Source of the DNA: Halobacillus ihumii
Lineage (GTDB): Bacteria > Bacillota > Bacilli > Bacillales > Halobacillaceae
NCBI RefSeq assembly: GCF_902726645.1
Contig: NZ_CACVAO010000001.1
Location: forward strand, 4,040,636-4,104,635
Length of the DNA stretch: 64,000 nt
Direction of reading: 5' to 3'
Notes under the pieces: generated by a model
The model's input: the letters and a program-made list of their open reading frames with translations, nothing else
What the model was told of the DNA's origin: nothing
The model's database searches: none
In this document: in pieces, positions 1 through 8,806 of the stretch
Layout of the letters: every line of letters starts with the position of its first letter
How positions within the stretch are numbered: the stretch's first letter is position 1
Translations under genes and position numbers: made by a program

Positions 1-579
1 GTGAATTTACCAAATAAGATTACGTTATCAAGAATTTTTCTCATTCCCATTTTCATTGTGCTGATGAGTGTACCTTTTCAATGGGGGAACCTCCAAATCG
101 GCAATGCAGTACTGCCTATTTCCCATTTAGCAGGGGCGTTGTTATTTATTATTGCTTCTACAACGGATTGGATAGACGGATATATTGCTCGTAAACATAA
201 TCTTGTAACTAACTTAGGGAAGTTTCTCGATCCTTTAGCTGATAAGCTGTTAGTTAGTGCGGCATTGATATTGTTAGTGGAAATCGGACTAGCTCCAGCG
301 TGGATCGTGATTGTAATCATCAGTCGTGAATTTGCTGTAACAGGTCTGCGTCTGGTCGCAGCAGGCGAAGGCAGTGTGCTGGCGGCCAGTCAGATGGGTA
401 AACTTAAAACGTGGATTCAAATTGTTTCGATTTCCCTTCTTCTCTTGCACAATTGGCCTTTCGCCTATATTGGATTTCCAATGGGAACCATTGCCCTATA
501 CGCGGCGCTAATTATTACCTTCATATCAGGCTATGACTACTTTGTGAAAAATTGGCACGTGATGAGGAATTCCAAATGA
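1..579 (+). CDS. pgsA: CDP-diacylglycerol--glycerol-3-phosphate 3-phosphatidyltransferase
   Basis: This integral membrane enzyme makes phosphatidylglycerophosphate, the committed step to phosphatidylglycerol. The 192-residue product has several hydrophobic segments. It carries the complete CDP-alcohol phosphotransferase signature DG-x2-AR-x8-G-x3-D-x3-D at about residues 59-81 (D59, G60, A63-R64, G73, D77, D81). The start is a GTG at the first base of the window; MNLPNKITLSRI is the usual N-terminus, so the gene looks complete, but its ribosome binding site lies outside. Its stop overlaps the ATG of cinA (ATGA), so the two are probably translationally coupled. The order pgsA-cinA-recA is standard in Bacillus. 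Confidence 0.95.
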   Translation: MNLPNKITLSRIFLIPIFIVLMSVPFQWGNLQIGNAVLPISHLAGALLFIIASTTDWIDGYIARKHNLVTNLGKFLDPLADKLLVSAALILLVEIGLAPAWIVIVIISREFAVTGLRLVAAGEGSVLAASQMGKLKTWIQIVSISLLLLHNWPFAYIGFPMGTIALYAALIITFISGYDYFVKNWHVMRNSK

Positions 580-1808
580 AGACGGAGATCGTAGCTGTCG
601 GGACAGAACTCTTATTAGGCCAAATCGCTAATACGAATGCCCAATGGATTTCCAGGAAATTGGCTCAATATGGTGCTTCAGTTTATTTTCATGGCGTTGT
701 TGGGGATAACATGGAACGAGCTGTCAAAACCTTCGAAGTGGCGAGTGAACGTTCAGATGTGATCATTGTTACCGGAGGATTGGGTCCAACAGAGGACGAT
801 TTAACGCGTGAGGCCGTTAAGCCTTTACTAAAACAAAACTTAGTCATCCATGAGGAAACACTGAAAAAAATTGAGGCCGTTTATAAAAAAAATAACCGTC
901 AGATGACTGCTAATAATCGCAAGCAGGCATTAGTATTCGAACATGCTAAAGTCCTGCTTAACGCCGAAGGAATGGCACCTGGGCAGATAGTGGAACACGA
1001 ACAGACTTTATTTGTGTTCTTGCCGGGTGTACCTTCAGAAATGAAAAGTTTAATGGAGAACAGAGTTCTTCCATATTTAATAGAGACTTTTTCATTAGAG
1101 TCTGAAATCGTTTCTGAAATGCTGAGGTTTATTGGAATTGGTGAATCTTCTCTAGAGCATAAACTCGAAGATATAATCAGCCAGCAGGTTAACCCGACTA
1201 TTGCGCCGCTTGCATCTGAAGGCGAAGTTGGACTAAGGCTTACCTCTTCAGGGAGGGAAGCGAAGTCAAAAATAGCGGCGTTAAAAGCGGAAATTTTGCA
1301 GCGAGTGGGTGAATTTTATTACGGAAGTGATGAACTTACCATTGAAGAAAAGGTTAGGGATTTACTTAAGGAAAACAAGTTGACCTTAGGTTCTGCTGAA
1401 AGTCTGACAGGAGGGAAATTTATTGAACGCCTTATTTCCTTGCCTGGAGCGTCAGAAGTTTGTGAAGGCGGCCTCGTTGCCTACACCCCTTCTGCTAAAG
1501 AAAAGGTCATTGGTGTGCCGCCCGATCTCATTTCACAACATGGCACAATCAGTGAAGAGTGTGCCAAGGTCATGGCAATTCAGTCTCAAAAACGTTTACA
1601 TGTGGACGCAGCTATTAGTTTTACGGGGGTTGCAGGACCTGACAAAAGCGAAGGCCAGGAACCAGGAGTAGTTTATATTGCACTTCAAATTGGCAGTGGG
1701 GCACCCCTTGTAAAAAGGTATCTTTTTGAGGGCGGACGCGATAAAATTCGGTTGCGGGCTGTCAAAAAAGGCTATGAACTGGTCTTTCATTATTTAAAAG
1801 ATCTATAA
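576..1808 (+). CDS. cinA: CinA family protein (nicotinamide-nucleotide amidase / competence-damage inducible)
   Basis: The protein has an N-terminal molybdopterin-binding-like domain (MKTEIVAVGTELLLGQ, then TGGLGPTEDD) and a C-terminal CinA/PncC domain (SAESLTGG, FTGVAGPD). In this family the C-terminal domain deamidates NMN to NaMN in pyridine nucleotide recycling. An open frame extends to a TTG at 552, but the ATG at 576 overlaps the pgsA stop and follows a GATGAGG ribosome site at good spacing. That gives 410 residues, the usual length. It lies just upstream of recA, but a separate recA promoter is present in the gap. Confidence 0.93.
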   Translation: MKTEIVAVGTELLLGQIANTNAQWISRKLAQYGASVYFHGVVGDNMERAVKTFEVASERSDVIIVTGGLGPTEDDLTREAVKPLLKQNLVIHEETLKKIEAVYKKNNRQMTANNRKQALVFEHAKVLLNAEGMAPGQIVEHEQTLFVFLPGVPSEMKSLMENRVLPYLIETFSLESEIVSEMLRFIGIGESSLEHKLEDIISQQVNPTIAPLASEGEVGLRLTSSGREAKSKIAALKAEILQRVGEFYYGSDELTIEEKVRDLLKENKLTLGSAESLTGGKFIERLISLPGASEVCEGGLVAYTPSAKEKVIGVPPDLISQHGTISEECAKVMAIQSQKRLHVDAAISFTGVAGPDKSEGQEPGVVYIALQIGSGAPLVKRYLFEGGRDKIRLRAVKKGYELVFHYLKDL

Positions 1809-1896
1809 ATCTTTAATTATTGTAATTCCGTAATAAATACTTCATTTTTCGTTTGAAGAAAAATGAAAATTGAATAAACTCGACCATGAAAAAAAG

Positions 1897-1910
1897 GGAA
1901 CATTTATTCG
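1897..1910 (+). promoter_or_regulatory. Candidate LexA/SOS box of recA
   Basis: GGAACATTTATTCG matches 11 of 14 positions of the Bacillus LexA operator consensus CGAACATATGTTCG. It lies just upstream of the recA -35 element, which fits repression of recA by LexA until DNA damage. Confidence 0.6.
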
Positions 1911-1918
1911 CTTTTTAG

Positions 1919-1947
1919 TTGGCAAATTCTCAAAAACAAGTTATGAT
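1919..1947 (+). promoter_or_regulatory. Sigma-A promoter of recA
   Basis: TTGGCA (1919-1924), a 17-base spacer, then TATGAT (1942-1947). It sits about 30 bases before the recA start, with the SOS box immediately upstream. Confidence 0.7.
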
Positions 1948-1976
1948 TAGAGTAGCAATTTTGAAAGGGGAATATT

Positions 1977-3023
1977 ATGAGTGACCGTAAACAAGCATTA
2001 GATATGGCATTAAGACAAATTGAGAAACAATTTGGTAAAGGGTCTATTATGAAACTAGGTGAACAAGCTGAACAGAGAATCAGTACGGTGTCCAGCGGGT
2101 CTCTCGCCCTCGATGTGGCTTTAGGTGTGGGCGGCTACCCTCGCGGAAGAATTGTTGAGATATATGGGCCGGAATCCTCCGGTAAAACAACAGTAGCCCT
2201 TCATGCTATTGCTGAAGCTCAGAGACAGGGTGGACAAGCGGCTTTCATTGATGCAGAACATGCACTTGACCCTGTTTATGCTCGCGCTCTAGGAGTAGAC
2301 ATTGAGGAACTATTGCTATCACAGCCTGATACAGGAGAGCAAGCTTTGGAAATTGCTGAAGCTCTAGTACGAAGCGGCGCAGTAGATATGGTAGTGGTCG
2401 ACTCAGTGGCTGCGCTTGTGCCAAAGGCTGAAATTGAAGGAGAAATGGGAGATGCTCACGTAGGTCTTCAAGCACGTTTAATGTCTCAAGCTTTGAGAAA
2501 ACTGTCCGGTGCCATTAATAAATCCAAAACGACAGCGATCTTTATTAACCAGATTCGTGAAAAAGTCGGGGTGATGTTTGGGAACCCTGAAACAACACCA
2601 GGCGGTCGTGCTCTTAAATTCTACTCATCTGTAAGACTAGAAGTACGCCGAGCTGAAACCTTGAAACAAGGCGATGAGATGGTGGGGAACAAAACCAGAT
2701 TGAAAGTCGTTAAAAACAAAGTAGCCCCTCCATTCAAGAAAGCTGAAGTTGACATTATGTACGGAGAGGGAATATCAAGAGAAGGTGAATTACTAGATAT
2801 CGGTACGGATCTAGACTTAGTTCAAAAGAGTGGCTCCTGGTATTCTTACAATAATGAAAGAATGGGGCAAGGTCGAGAAAATGCCAAGAAATACTTGAAG
2901 GAAAATGAAGAGGTATACCAAGAAATTAAAGGATTAGTTCGTGCACATTACGACATGGATGACGCCTCTTCTGCAGAAAAGAATCAAAAGGTTTCTGAGA
3001 GTCAAGAATCTCTTGATGTATAA
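1977..3023 (+). CDS. recA: Recombinase RecA
   Basis: RecA drives strand exchange in homologous recombination and acts as co-protease for LexA self-cleavage. The 348-residue product has the Walker A motif GPESSGKT (about 64-71), a hydrophobic Walker B strand ([10 protein letters not shown]) and the conserved [13 protein letters not shown] and [10 protein letters not shown] stretches. The C-terminal tail is acidic ([10 protein letters not shown]...), as is usual. An AAAGGGG ribosome site precedes the ATG. A candidate SOS box and a good sigma-A promoter lie in the 168-base gap after cinA, and a terminator follows. Confidence 0.98.
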   Translation: MSDRKQALDMALRQIEKQFGKGSIMKLGEQAEQRISTVSSGSLALDVALGVGGYPRGRIVEIYGPESSGKTTVALHAIAEAQRQGGQAAFIDAEHALDPVYARALGVDIEELLLSQPDTGEQALEIAEALVRSGAVDMVVVDSVAALVPKAEIEGEMGDAHVGLQARLMSQALRKLSGAINKSKTTAIFINQIREKVGVMFGNPETTPGGRALKFYSSVRLEVRRAETLKQGDEMVGNKTRLKVVKNKVAPPFKKAEVDIMYGEGISREGELLDIGTDLDLVQKSGSWYSYNNERMGQGRENAKKYLKENEEVYQEIKGLVRAHYDMDDASSAEKNQKVSESQESLDV

Positions 3024-3034
3024 CTAAAAGATGT

Positions 3035-3092
3035 AGTCCCTTTCTTCAGATGCGTGCCACTCGCACTCGTTTGAAGAGAGGGGCTATTTTTA
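3035..3092 (+). terminator. Intrinsic terminator of recA
   Basis: AGTCCCTTTCTTCA pairs (with G-U pairs) with TGAAGAGAGGGGCT across a 29-base loop, and is followed by ATTTTT. Confidence 0.7.
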
Positions 3093-3208
3093 AAGCGAAC
3101 CTGGTTGAATCTCCCTAAAAAGTCTTGTAAATGACTTCACGATTTCCTTAATAATAGACAGACTGTTTGTAATATTTCGATTTGTGGGGGCTTAGATTTG
3201 ACGATTCC

Positions 3209-3238
3209 TTGACATTATACATTCTAAAAGCATAAAAT
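3209..3238 (+). promoter_or_regulatory. Candidate promoter of rny
   Basis: TTGACA at 3209-3214 is a perfect -35 element. A TAAAAT at 3233-3238 follows after 18 bases. It precedes the rny start by about 115 bases. Confidence 0.5.
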
Positions 3239-3351
3239 GAATGTGTATCATTTTCATATTTATACCTTATATAAAATGTAATGAAACTGAAAATGAATCG
3301 TTTGTACATGCCGACAAACGGACCAAGTTTATAGCAAGAGGAGGTGAACCT

Positions 3352-4911
3352 ATGGATATGTTATCCATCGCCTTCATTTTGCTTGCCCTTATCGTCGGTT
3401 CTGTTGTTGGTTATCTCATTCGGAAATCTATTGCGGAAGCTAAAATCTCAAGTGCCGAGGACCTCGCTAAACAAATTGTTGAAGAAGGTCGACGCAATGC
3501 TGAATCTGCGAAGAAAGAAGCACTTCTTGAAGCGAAAGAAGAAAATCAAACTTTTCGTCAGGAAGCAGAGAACGAGATCCGCGAGCGCCGCATGGAGCTG
3601 CAGAAAACTGAAAATCGATTAACACAGAAAGAAGAGAATCTTGATCGTAAGAGTGGAACTTTAGATCAACGTGAATTATCACTCGAAAAGAAAGAGGGGA
3701 CTCTTGCCGAAAGACAACAACAAATTGAAGAAACGGAAAGCAAAGTGGAAGCGATGATTCAAGAGCAGCAAACAGAGCTTGAACGAATCTCCGGTCTTAC
3801 ATCAGACCAAGCAAAACAGGTTATTCTCGAACGCGTGGAACAAGAAGTATCTCATGAATCAGCACTGATGGTTAAGGAAGCCGAAAACCGTGCAAAAGAA
3901 GAAGCAGATAAGAAAGCGAAAAGCATTCTTTCACTTGCCCTTCAGCGTTGTGCTGCCGATCACGTTGCAGAGACTACAGTATCAGTAGTAAACTTGCCAA
4001 ATGACGAAATGAAAGGTCGGATTATCGGTCGTGAAGGACGAAATATCCGTACCCTGGAAACCCTTACTGGCATTGATCTTATTATTGATGATACTCCTGA
4101 AGCCGTTATCCTTTCAGGGTTTGATCCTATTCGTCGGGAAACAGCACGCATGGCTTTAGAAAAACTTGTTCAGGATGGCAGGATACATCCAGCACGTATT
4201 GAAGAGATGGTTGATAAATCACGACGTGAAGTGGATGATTACATTCGAGAGGTTGGAGAGGAAACGACCTTTGAGATCGGGGTACATGGCTTACATCCAG
4301 ATCTGATTAAAATTCTTGGTCGTCTGAAATATCGTACAAGCTACGGTCAAAATGTTCTTAAGCATTCTACAGAAGTGGCGTATTTATCCGGTCTTCTGGC
4401 TGCAGAGCTGGGAGAAGATGAAACGTTGGCACGCCGTGCAGGACTATTGCATGACATAGGTAAAGCAATTGATCATGAGGTGGAAGGAAGTCACGTGGAA
4501 ATTGGGAAGGAATTAGCTTCCAAATATAAAGAGAACGATGTCGTGATCAACGCGATTGCTTCTCACCATGGTGACGAAGAACCAACTTCTATCATTGCTG
4601 TACTTGTTGCTGCAGCTGATGCTCTCTCAGCCGCACGTCCAGGTGCACGCAGTGAGACACTTGAGAACTACATTAAACGTCTTGAGAAACTTGAAGAGAT
4701 TTGCGAATCTTACGGCGGTGTAGAAAAGTCATTTGCCATTCAAGCAGGACGTGAAGTACGGATCATTGTTCGACCGGACGAAATTGACGATTTAACAGCG
4801 ACTAGTCTGGCGAGGGATATTCGTAATCAAATTGAGAATGAACTTGATTATCCAGGCCATATTAAAGTGACAGTCATTCGTGAAACACGTTCAGTGGAAT
4901 ATGCGAAATAA
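3352..4911 (+). CDS. rny: Ribonuclease Y
   Basis: RNase Y is the membrane-anchored endoribonuclease that starts mRNA decay in many Firmicutes. The 519-residue product shows the family layout: an N-terminal membrane helix ([18 protein letters not shown]), a long charged coiled coil to about residue 200, a KH RNA-binding domain ([11 protein letters not shown] from about 226) and an HD metal-dependent domain with the HD pair at 367-368. The frame is open back to 3241, but the ATG at 3352 follows AGAGGAGG and gives the normal length. ymcA, which encodes part of the Y-complex that directs RNase Y, is also in this window. Confidence 0.96.
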   Translation: MDMLSIAFILLALIVGSVVGYLIRKSIAEAKISSAEDLAKQIVEEGRRNAESAKKEALLEAKEENQTFRQEAENEIRERRMELQKTENRLTQKEENLDRKSGTLDQRELSLEKKEGTLAERQQQIEETESKVEAMIQEQQTELERISGLTSDQAKQVILERVEQEVSHESALMVKEAENRAKEEADKKAKSILSLALQRCAADHVAETTVSVVNLPNDEMKGRIIGREGRNIRTLETLTGIDLIIDDTPEAVILSGFDPIRRETARMALEKLVQDGRIHPARIEEMVDKSRREVDDYIREVGEETTFEIGVHGLHPDLIKILGRLKYRTSYGQNVLKHSTEVAYLSGLLAAELGEDETLARRAGLLHDIGKAIDHEVEGSHVEIGKELASKYKENDVVINAIASHHGDEEPTSIIAVLVAAADALSAARPGARSETLENYIKRLEKLEEICESYGGVEKSFAIQAGREVRIIVRPDEIDDLTATSLARDIRNQIENELDYPGHIKVTVIRETRSVEYAK

Positions 4912-4914
4912 TAA

Positions 4915-4945
4915 ATGAAGCGGTCTTTACGGGCCGCTTCATTTT
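4915..4945 (+). terminator. Intrinsic terminator of rny
   Basis: ATGAAGCGGTC pairs with GGCCGCTTCAT around a TTTACG loop and is followed by TTT. Confidence 0.75.
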
Positions 4946-4986
4946 CATGTTATCCATTAACAATTTTTTAGGGAAGGGAATCGATC

Positions 4987-5784
4987 ATGAAAATATTATT
5001 TATAGGTGATGTTGTAGGGTCACAGGGACGCACGATGGTGGATGAATATCTTCCAAAATTAAAACAGAAGTATCAGCCAACGATTACGATCATTAACGGT
5101 GAAAATGCAGCAGCAGGAAAAGGCATTACAGAGAAAATTTATAGGAGATTCCTTGAAGTAGGCGCACAGGCAGTCACGCTGGGAAACCATTCGTGGGATA
5201 AGCGTGAAGTATTTGAGTTTATCGATCATGCTGAATATTTAGTTCGACCAGCCAACTTCCCTGAGGGCACACCTGGGAAAGGGATTACGTACGTAAAGAC
5301 ACCTAAAGCTGAAGTAGCGGTAATCAACTTACAAGGCCGTACGTTCCTCGCACCAAACGACGATCCATTTCGGAAAATTGATCAGTTGATTGAGGAAGCT
5401 AAGAAGCGAACACCGATTATCTTTCTCGACTTTCATGCCGAAGCCACGAGTGAAAAACAAGCGATGGGCTGGTACGTAGACGGAAGGGTCAGTGTGAATG
5501 TCGGAACTCATACTCATGTACAAACGGCTGATGAGCGTATTTTACCAAATGGGACTGCCTATATTTCTGATGTTGGCATGACTGGGCCCTATGATGGAAT
5601 TCTTGGTATGGAACGTGAAGCCGTATTAAAAAGGTTTTTAACAAATTTGCCGGTACGTTTTGAAGTTCCTAAGACGGGAAGAACACAATTAAGTGGTTTT
5701 TTGGTAGATGTGGATGAAACAAACGGCCGTGCAACAAAGGTGAAACGGATTCAAATTAACGAGGACCACCCGTTTTTCGGTTGA
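4987..5784 (+). CDS. ymdB: YmdB family metallophosphodiesterase
   Basis: YmdB hydrolyses 2',3'-cyclic nucleotides and in Bacillus affects biofilm and motility decisions. The 265-residue product keeps the metal-site motifs in order: GDVVG near the N-terminus, NGENAA, GNHSWD, DFHAEATSE and GTHTHVQTAD. The length equals that of the B. subtilis protein. It follows rny at a 75-base distance with a terminator between them, the same neighbourhood as in B. subtilis. Confidence 0.93.
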   Translation: MKILFIGDVVGSQGRTMVDEYLPKLKQKYQPTITIINGENAAAGKGITEKIYRRFLEVGAQAVTLGNHSWDKREVFEFIDHAEYLVRPANFPEGTPGKGITYVKTPKAEVAVINLQGRTFLAPNDDPFRKIDQLIEEAKKRTPIIFLDFHAEATSEKQAMGWYVDGRVSVNVGTHTHVQTADERILPNGTAYISDVGMTGPYDGILGMEREAVLKRFLTNLPVRFEVPKTGRTQLSGFLVDVDETNGRATKVKRIQINEDHPFFG

Positions 5785-5820
5785 TTGTTTGAATTTTGCG
5801 AAAAGTTCCTGCATAATGAA

Positions 5821-5848
5821 AAGGGAATATTCTACATCTCCCAAGAAT
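5821..5848 (+). promoter_or_regulatory. Candidate sigma-H promoter of spoVS
   Basis: AAGGGAATA (5821-5829), a 12-base spacer and CAAGAAT (5842-5848) resemble the sigma-H pattern RnAGGAwww-N11-12-RnnGAAT with two mismatches. spoVS is known to depend on sigma-H in B. subtilis. The site is 45 bases before the ATG. Confidence 0.5.
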
Positions 5849-5893
5849 ATAGTGGTTATGGAACAACTATAGTGAATGAAGGAGGAGCTAGTA

Positions 5894-6154
5894 ATGGAAA
5901 TATTAAAAGTATCAGCTAAATCCGTACCTAATTCAGTAGCAGGAGCCTTGGCAAATGTCATTCGGGAACGTGGAACAGCAGAGATTCAAGCCATTGGGGC
6001 TGGAGCACTAAACCAGGCCGTGAAAGCGGTTGCGATTGCACGAGGGTTTGTTGCGCCTAGTGGGGTTGATCTCATTTGTATTCCCGCCTTTACCGATATC
6101 ATGATTGATGAGGAGGAACGTACGGCAATCAAATTAATTGTCGAACCTCGTTAA
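5894..6154 (+). CDS. spoVS: Stage V sporulation protein S
   Basis: SpoVS is a small Alba-like protein needed for passage through stage V of sporulation. From the ATG at 5894, preceded by AAGGAGGAG, the product is 86 residues, exactly the family length, and reads MEILKVSAKSVPNSVAGA at the start. An upstream in-frame start at 5876 would add six residues without a ribosome site. It has its own candidate sigma-H promoter and a terminator, so it is a single-gene unit. Confidence 0.97.
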   Translation: MEILKVSAKSVPNSVAGALANVIRERGTAEIQAIGAGALNQAVKAVAIARGFVAPSGVDLICIPAFTDIMIDEEERTAIKLIVEPR

Positions 6155-6186
6155 TTTCGTCTTTTTTATATGTATTATATGACATA

Positions 6187-6224
6187 AAACCGCACGCTCA
6201 AATGAGAGCAGGTGCGGTTTTTTT
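6187..6224 (+). terminator. Intrinsic terminator of spoVS
   Basis: AAACCGCAC pairs with GTGCGGTTT, with an inner GCTC/GAG pairing, followed by a run of T. Confidence 0.8.
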
Positions 6225-6344
6225 GTTAAAGGATGAAAAGCAATGGTCTGAATACATAATGTCTGGATTTGGACATGATACTGCCAAATCAGGAAAGCGC
6301 TTCACTACATAATCAAATGTGCATTCACAGAGGACAGTTTGAAT

Positions 6345-6380
6345 TTGACGTATTTGTTATTCATGATACTATTATGAATA
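6345..6380 (+). promoter_or_regulatory. Candidate promoter and operator of tdh-kbl
   Basis: A TTGACG -35-like element is at 6345-6350 and TATTAT at 6370-6375 (19-base spacer, longer than ideal). Overlapping the -10 region is a perfect inverted repeat TATTCAT-N9-ATGAATA (6358-6364 / 6374-6380), the size of a repressor operator. Confidence 0.4.
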
Positions 6381-6423
6381 TAAAAGGGATTAACCCTTAT
6401 TCAAGTAGACAGGAGTGTTTTCT

Positions 6424-7464
6424 GTGGATGGAACAATGAAAGCTATTGTAAAACATCATCGTGGAAAAGGTGCGGAACTTCGTGAAGTTTCTATACCATC
6501 TATCCAAGCTGATGAAGTACTTATTCGAGTAAAAGCAACCTCAATCTGTGGGACAGATGTTCATATTTATAATTGGGATGAATGGTCAGCAAGCAGAGTT
6601 CAGCCTCCATATGTGTTTGGGCATGAATTTGCTGGTGAAATTGTTGAAGTGGGAGACGCAGTGGACAATTTTTCCACTGGAGATTATGTAAGTGCGGAAA
6701 CCCATCTTGTGTGTGGGCACTGTCCTCAATGTCTGACAGGGAAATACCATATATGTGAAAATACTCAAATCATTGGGGTTGACACACAAGGGTGTTTTGC
6801 TGAGTATGTCGCATTACCTGCTAGTAATCTATGGCGCAATCCAGACGGCCTGCCTAATGATATTGCTTCTATTCAGGAACCAATGGGGAATGCAGTACAC
6901 ACTGTGCTAAATGGTGACGTGGCAGGTAAATCGGTAGCCATTATAGGCTGTGGTCCAATTGGCTTAATGGCCGTCGGGGTCGCTAAAGCTGCCGGAGCCT
7001 CTCAAGTGCTGGCATTTGATTTGAATTCTTATCGATTAGAATTAGCTAAAGAAATGGGTGCCACCGTCGCTATCAATTCCGGTGAGACGGATCCAGTAGT
7101 AGAAGCTAAAAGATTAACCGATCAACATGGTGTAGACGTCGTTTGCGAAATGAGCGGCCATCCTGTGGCTATGGACCAGGGCTTCAAGATGATCACGAAT
7201 GGAGGAAGAGTTTCCATTTTAAGTCTTCCCACTACTCCCGTCACCCTTGATATTACTAATGACGTTGTGTTTAAAGGGGTTCAAGTTCAAGGAATAACGG
7301 GACGTAAGATGTATGAAACGTGGCAGCAAGTTTCCCGTTTGTTACACTCTGGGCAAGTGGATGTGAAGCCGATTATCACTCATCATTTTGATCTTGAAGA
7401 ATTTGAACAAGGATTCCAGTTAATGAATGAGGGAAAATGCGGTAAAGTAGTGTTACACCCATAA
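6424..7464 (+). CDS. tdh: L-threonine 3-dehydrogenase
   Basis: Tdh oxidises threonine to 2-amino-3-ketobutyrate with NAD, and the product is then split by Kbl. The protein is a medium-chain zinc dehydrogenase: catalytic zinc region SICGTD and GHEF, structural zinc cysteines in CGHCPQC with a fourth in YHIC, and a Rossmann loop [15 protein letters not shown] at 6415 lies inside the AGGAG ribosome site, so the GTG at 6424, eight bases after it, is the better start and gives 346 residues. kbl follows 19 bases downstream, forming the classic threonine-catabolic pair. Confidence 0.94.
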   Translation: MDGTMKAIVKHHRGKGAELREVSIPSIQADEVLIRVKATSICGTDVHIYNWDEWSASRVQPPYVFGHEFAGEIVEVGDAVDNFSTGDYVSAETHLVCGHCPQCLTGKYHICENTQIIGVDTQGCFAEYVALPASNLWRNPDGLPNDIASIQEPMGNAVHTVLNGDVAGKSVAIIGCGPIGLMAVGVAKAAGASQVLAFDLNSYRLELAKEMGATVAINSGETDPVVEAKRLTDQHGVDVVCEMSGHPVAMDQGFKMITNGGRVSILSLPTTPVTLDITNDVVFKGVQVQGITGRKMYETWQQVSRLLHSGQVDVKPIITHHFDLEEFEQGFQLMNEGKCGKVVLHP

Positions 7465-7483
7465 CTTTTTAAGGAGGATGGTC

Positions 7484-8659
7484 ATGAAAGGATTTGAATA
7501 TTTACAGGACCAATTAGATGACATGAAAGATGAAGGGACGTTTAGAAAACTGATCCCGCTTGAATCGGCTCAAGGTTCAAAGGTAGTTATTAAAGGAAAA
7601 GAGGTCATTCAGCTTTCCTCGAATAACTATCTAGGATTAACATCTCATCCGCGAATGAAAAAAGCTGCCGACGAAGCAAATGAAAAATATGGTGTAGGGA
7701 CAGGTTCTGTTCGGACTATTGCAGGTACCTTGCAAATGCACGAAGATTTTGAAGAGAAACTTGCCAAATTTAAGCATACTGAAGCGGCACTTGTGTTCCA
7801 ATCTGGTTTTACGACAAACCAAGGAGTGCTTTCCTCGATTTTATCAGATCAGGATGTCGTGATTTCGGATGAACTCAACCATGCTTCTATCATCGATGGC
7901 ATTCGTCTGACGAAGGCTTCGCGTAAGATATATAAACACGTGGACATGGATTCATTGGAGCAAGCGCTTAAAGAAAGTGCAGATTTTCGTACACGCCTTG
8001 TCGTAACAGACGGAGTATTCTCTATGGATGGAAACATTGCTCCCCTTCCCAAGATCGTTGAACTCGCTGAAAAATATGATGCCTTAATTATGGTTGATGA
8101 TGCTCATGCAAGTGGTGTATTAGGCGATAACGGACGCGGAACCGTTAACCATTTCAATTTAGATGGCCGTGTCCATATTCAAGTCGGAACGTTAAGTAAA
8201 GCGATTGGTGTCCTGGGTGGATATGTAGCAAGTACAAAAACCTTACGCGAATACTTGATTCATAAAGGACGCCCATTCCTATTCAGTACCTCTCATCCAC
8301 CAGCAGTAACAGCAGCCAACGATGCGGCAATTGATGTGCTGTTAGAGGAGCCGGAACTGATTGAGAAGCTTTGGGACAATACGAAATTCTTTAAAGACGG
8401 GCTGCAGAAGCTTGGCTTTGATACAGGAATTAGTGAAACACCTGTTACGCCGGTCATGATCGGTGACGATGCGCTAACACATAAATTCTCTGATGCACTG
8501 TTTGAAGAAGGTGTGTTTGCACAAGGCATTGTCTTCCCAACCGTACAACGTGGAAAAGGACGAATCCGCACCATTGTGACAGCTGAGCATTCAAAAGAAG
8601 AGCTCCAAGAAGCTTTGACTGCTTTTGAAAAAGTTGGCAAAAAACTTAATATATTATAG
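7484..8659 (+). CDS. kbl: Glycine C-acetyltransferase (2-amino-3-ketobutyrate CoA ligase)
   Basis: This PLP enzyme splits 2-amino-3-ketobutyrate with CoA to glycine and acetyl-CoA. It belongs to the alpha-oxoamine synthase family: SSNNYLGL near the N-terminus, the HASIIDG region, [11 protein letters not shown] and the PLP-binding lysine in TLSKAIG (K239). The ATG at 7478 directly abuts AAGGAGG, so the ATG at 7484 is preferred (391 residues, family length). Some Bacillus annotations call close homologues 8-amino-7-oxononanoate synthase (bioF-like); the position after tdh supports Kbl. Confidence 0.92.
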   Translation: MKGFEYLQDQLDDMKDEGTFRKLIPLESAQGSKVVIKGKEVIQLSSNNYLGLTSHPRMKKAADEANEKYGVGTGSVRTIAGTLQMHEDFEEKLAKFKHTEAALVFQSGFTTNQGVLSSILSDQDVVISDELNHASIIDGIRLTKASRKIYKHVDMDSLEQALKESADFRTRLVVTDGVFSMDGNIAPLPKIVELAEKYDALIMVDDAHASGVLGDNGRGTVNHFNLDGRVHIQVGTLSKAIGVLGGYVASTKTLREYLIHKGRPFLFSTSHPPAVTAANDAAIDVLLEEPELIEKLWDNTKFFKDGLQKLGFDTGISETPVTPVMIGDDALTHKFSDALFEEGVFAQGIVFPTVQRGKGRIRTIVTAEHSKEELQEALTAFEKVGKKLNIL

Positions 8660-8669
8660 GATTGTATAG

Positions 8670-8699
8670 AGCCACTATGAAAATTATCATAGTGGCTTT
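8670..8699 (+). terminator. Intrinsic terminator of tdh-kbl
   Basis: AGCCACTATGA pairs perfectly with TCATAGTGGCT around a short AAATTA loop, followed by TT. Confidence 0.75.
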
Positions 8700-8742
8700 C
8701 CTCATCATGAAAATAAAAAGGTCTGCAATTTACGGTTAGCTC

Positions 8743-8771
8743 TTAATATTTTAATGTAGAATTGATATAAT
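8743..8771 (+). promoter_or_regulatory. Candidate promoter of miaB-ymcA
   Basis: TTAATA (8743-8748), a 17-base spacer and a perfect TATAAT (8766-8771). Confidence 0.55.
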
Positions 8772-8806
8772 GAGACAGTTAGAGCTCTGCTTGAAAGGAG
8801 ATTGAC

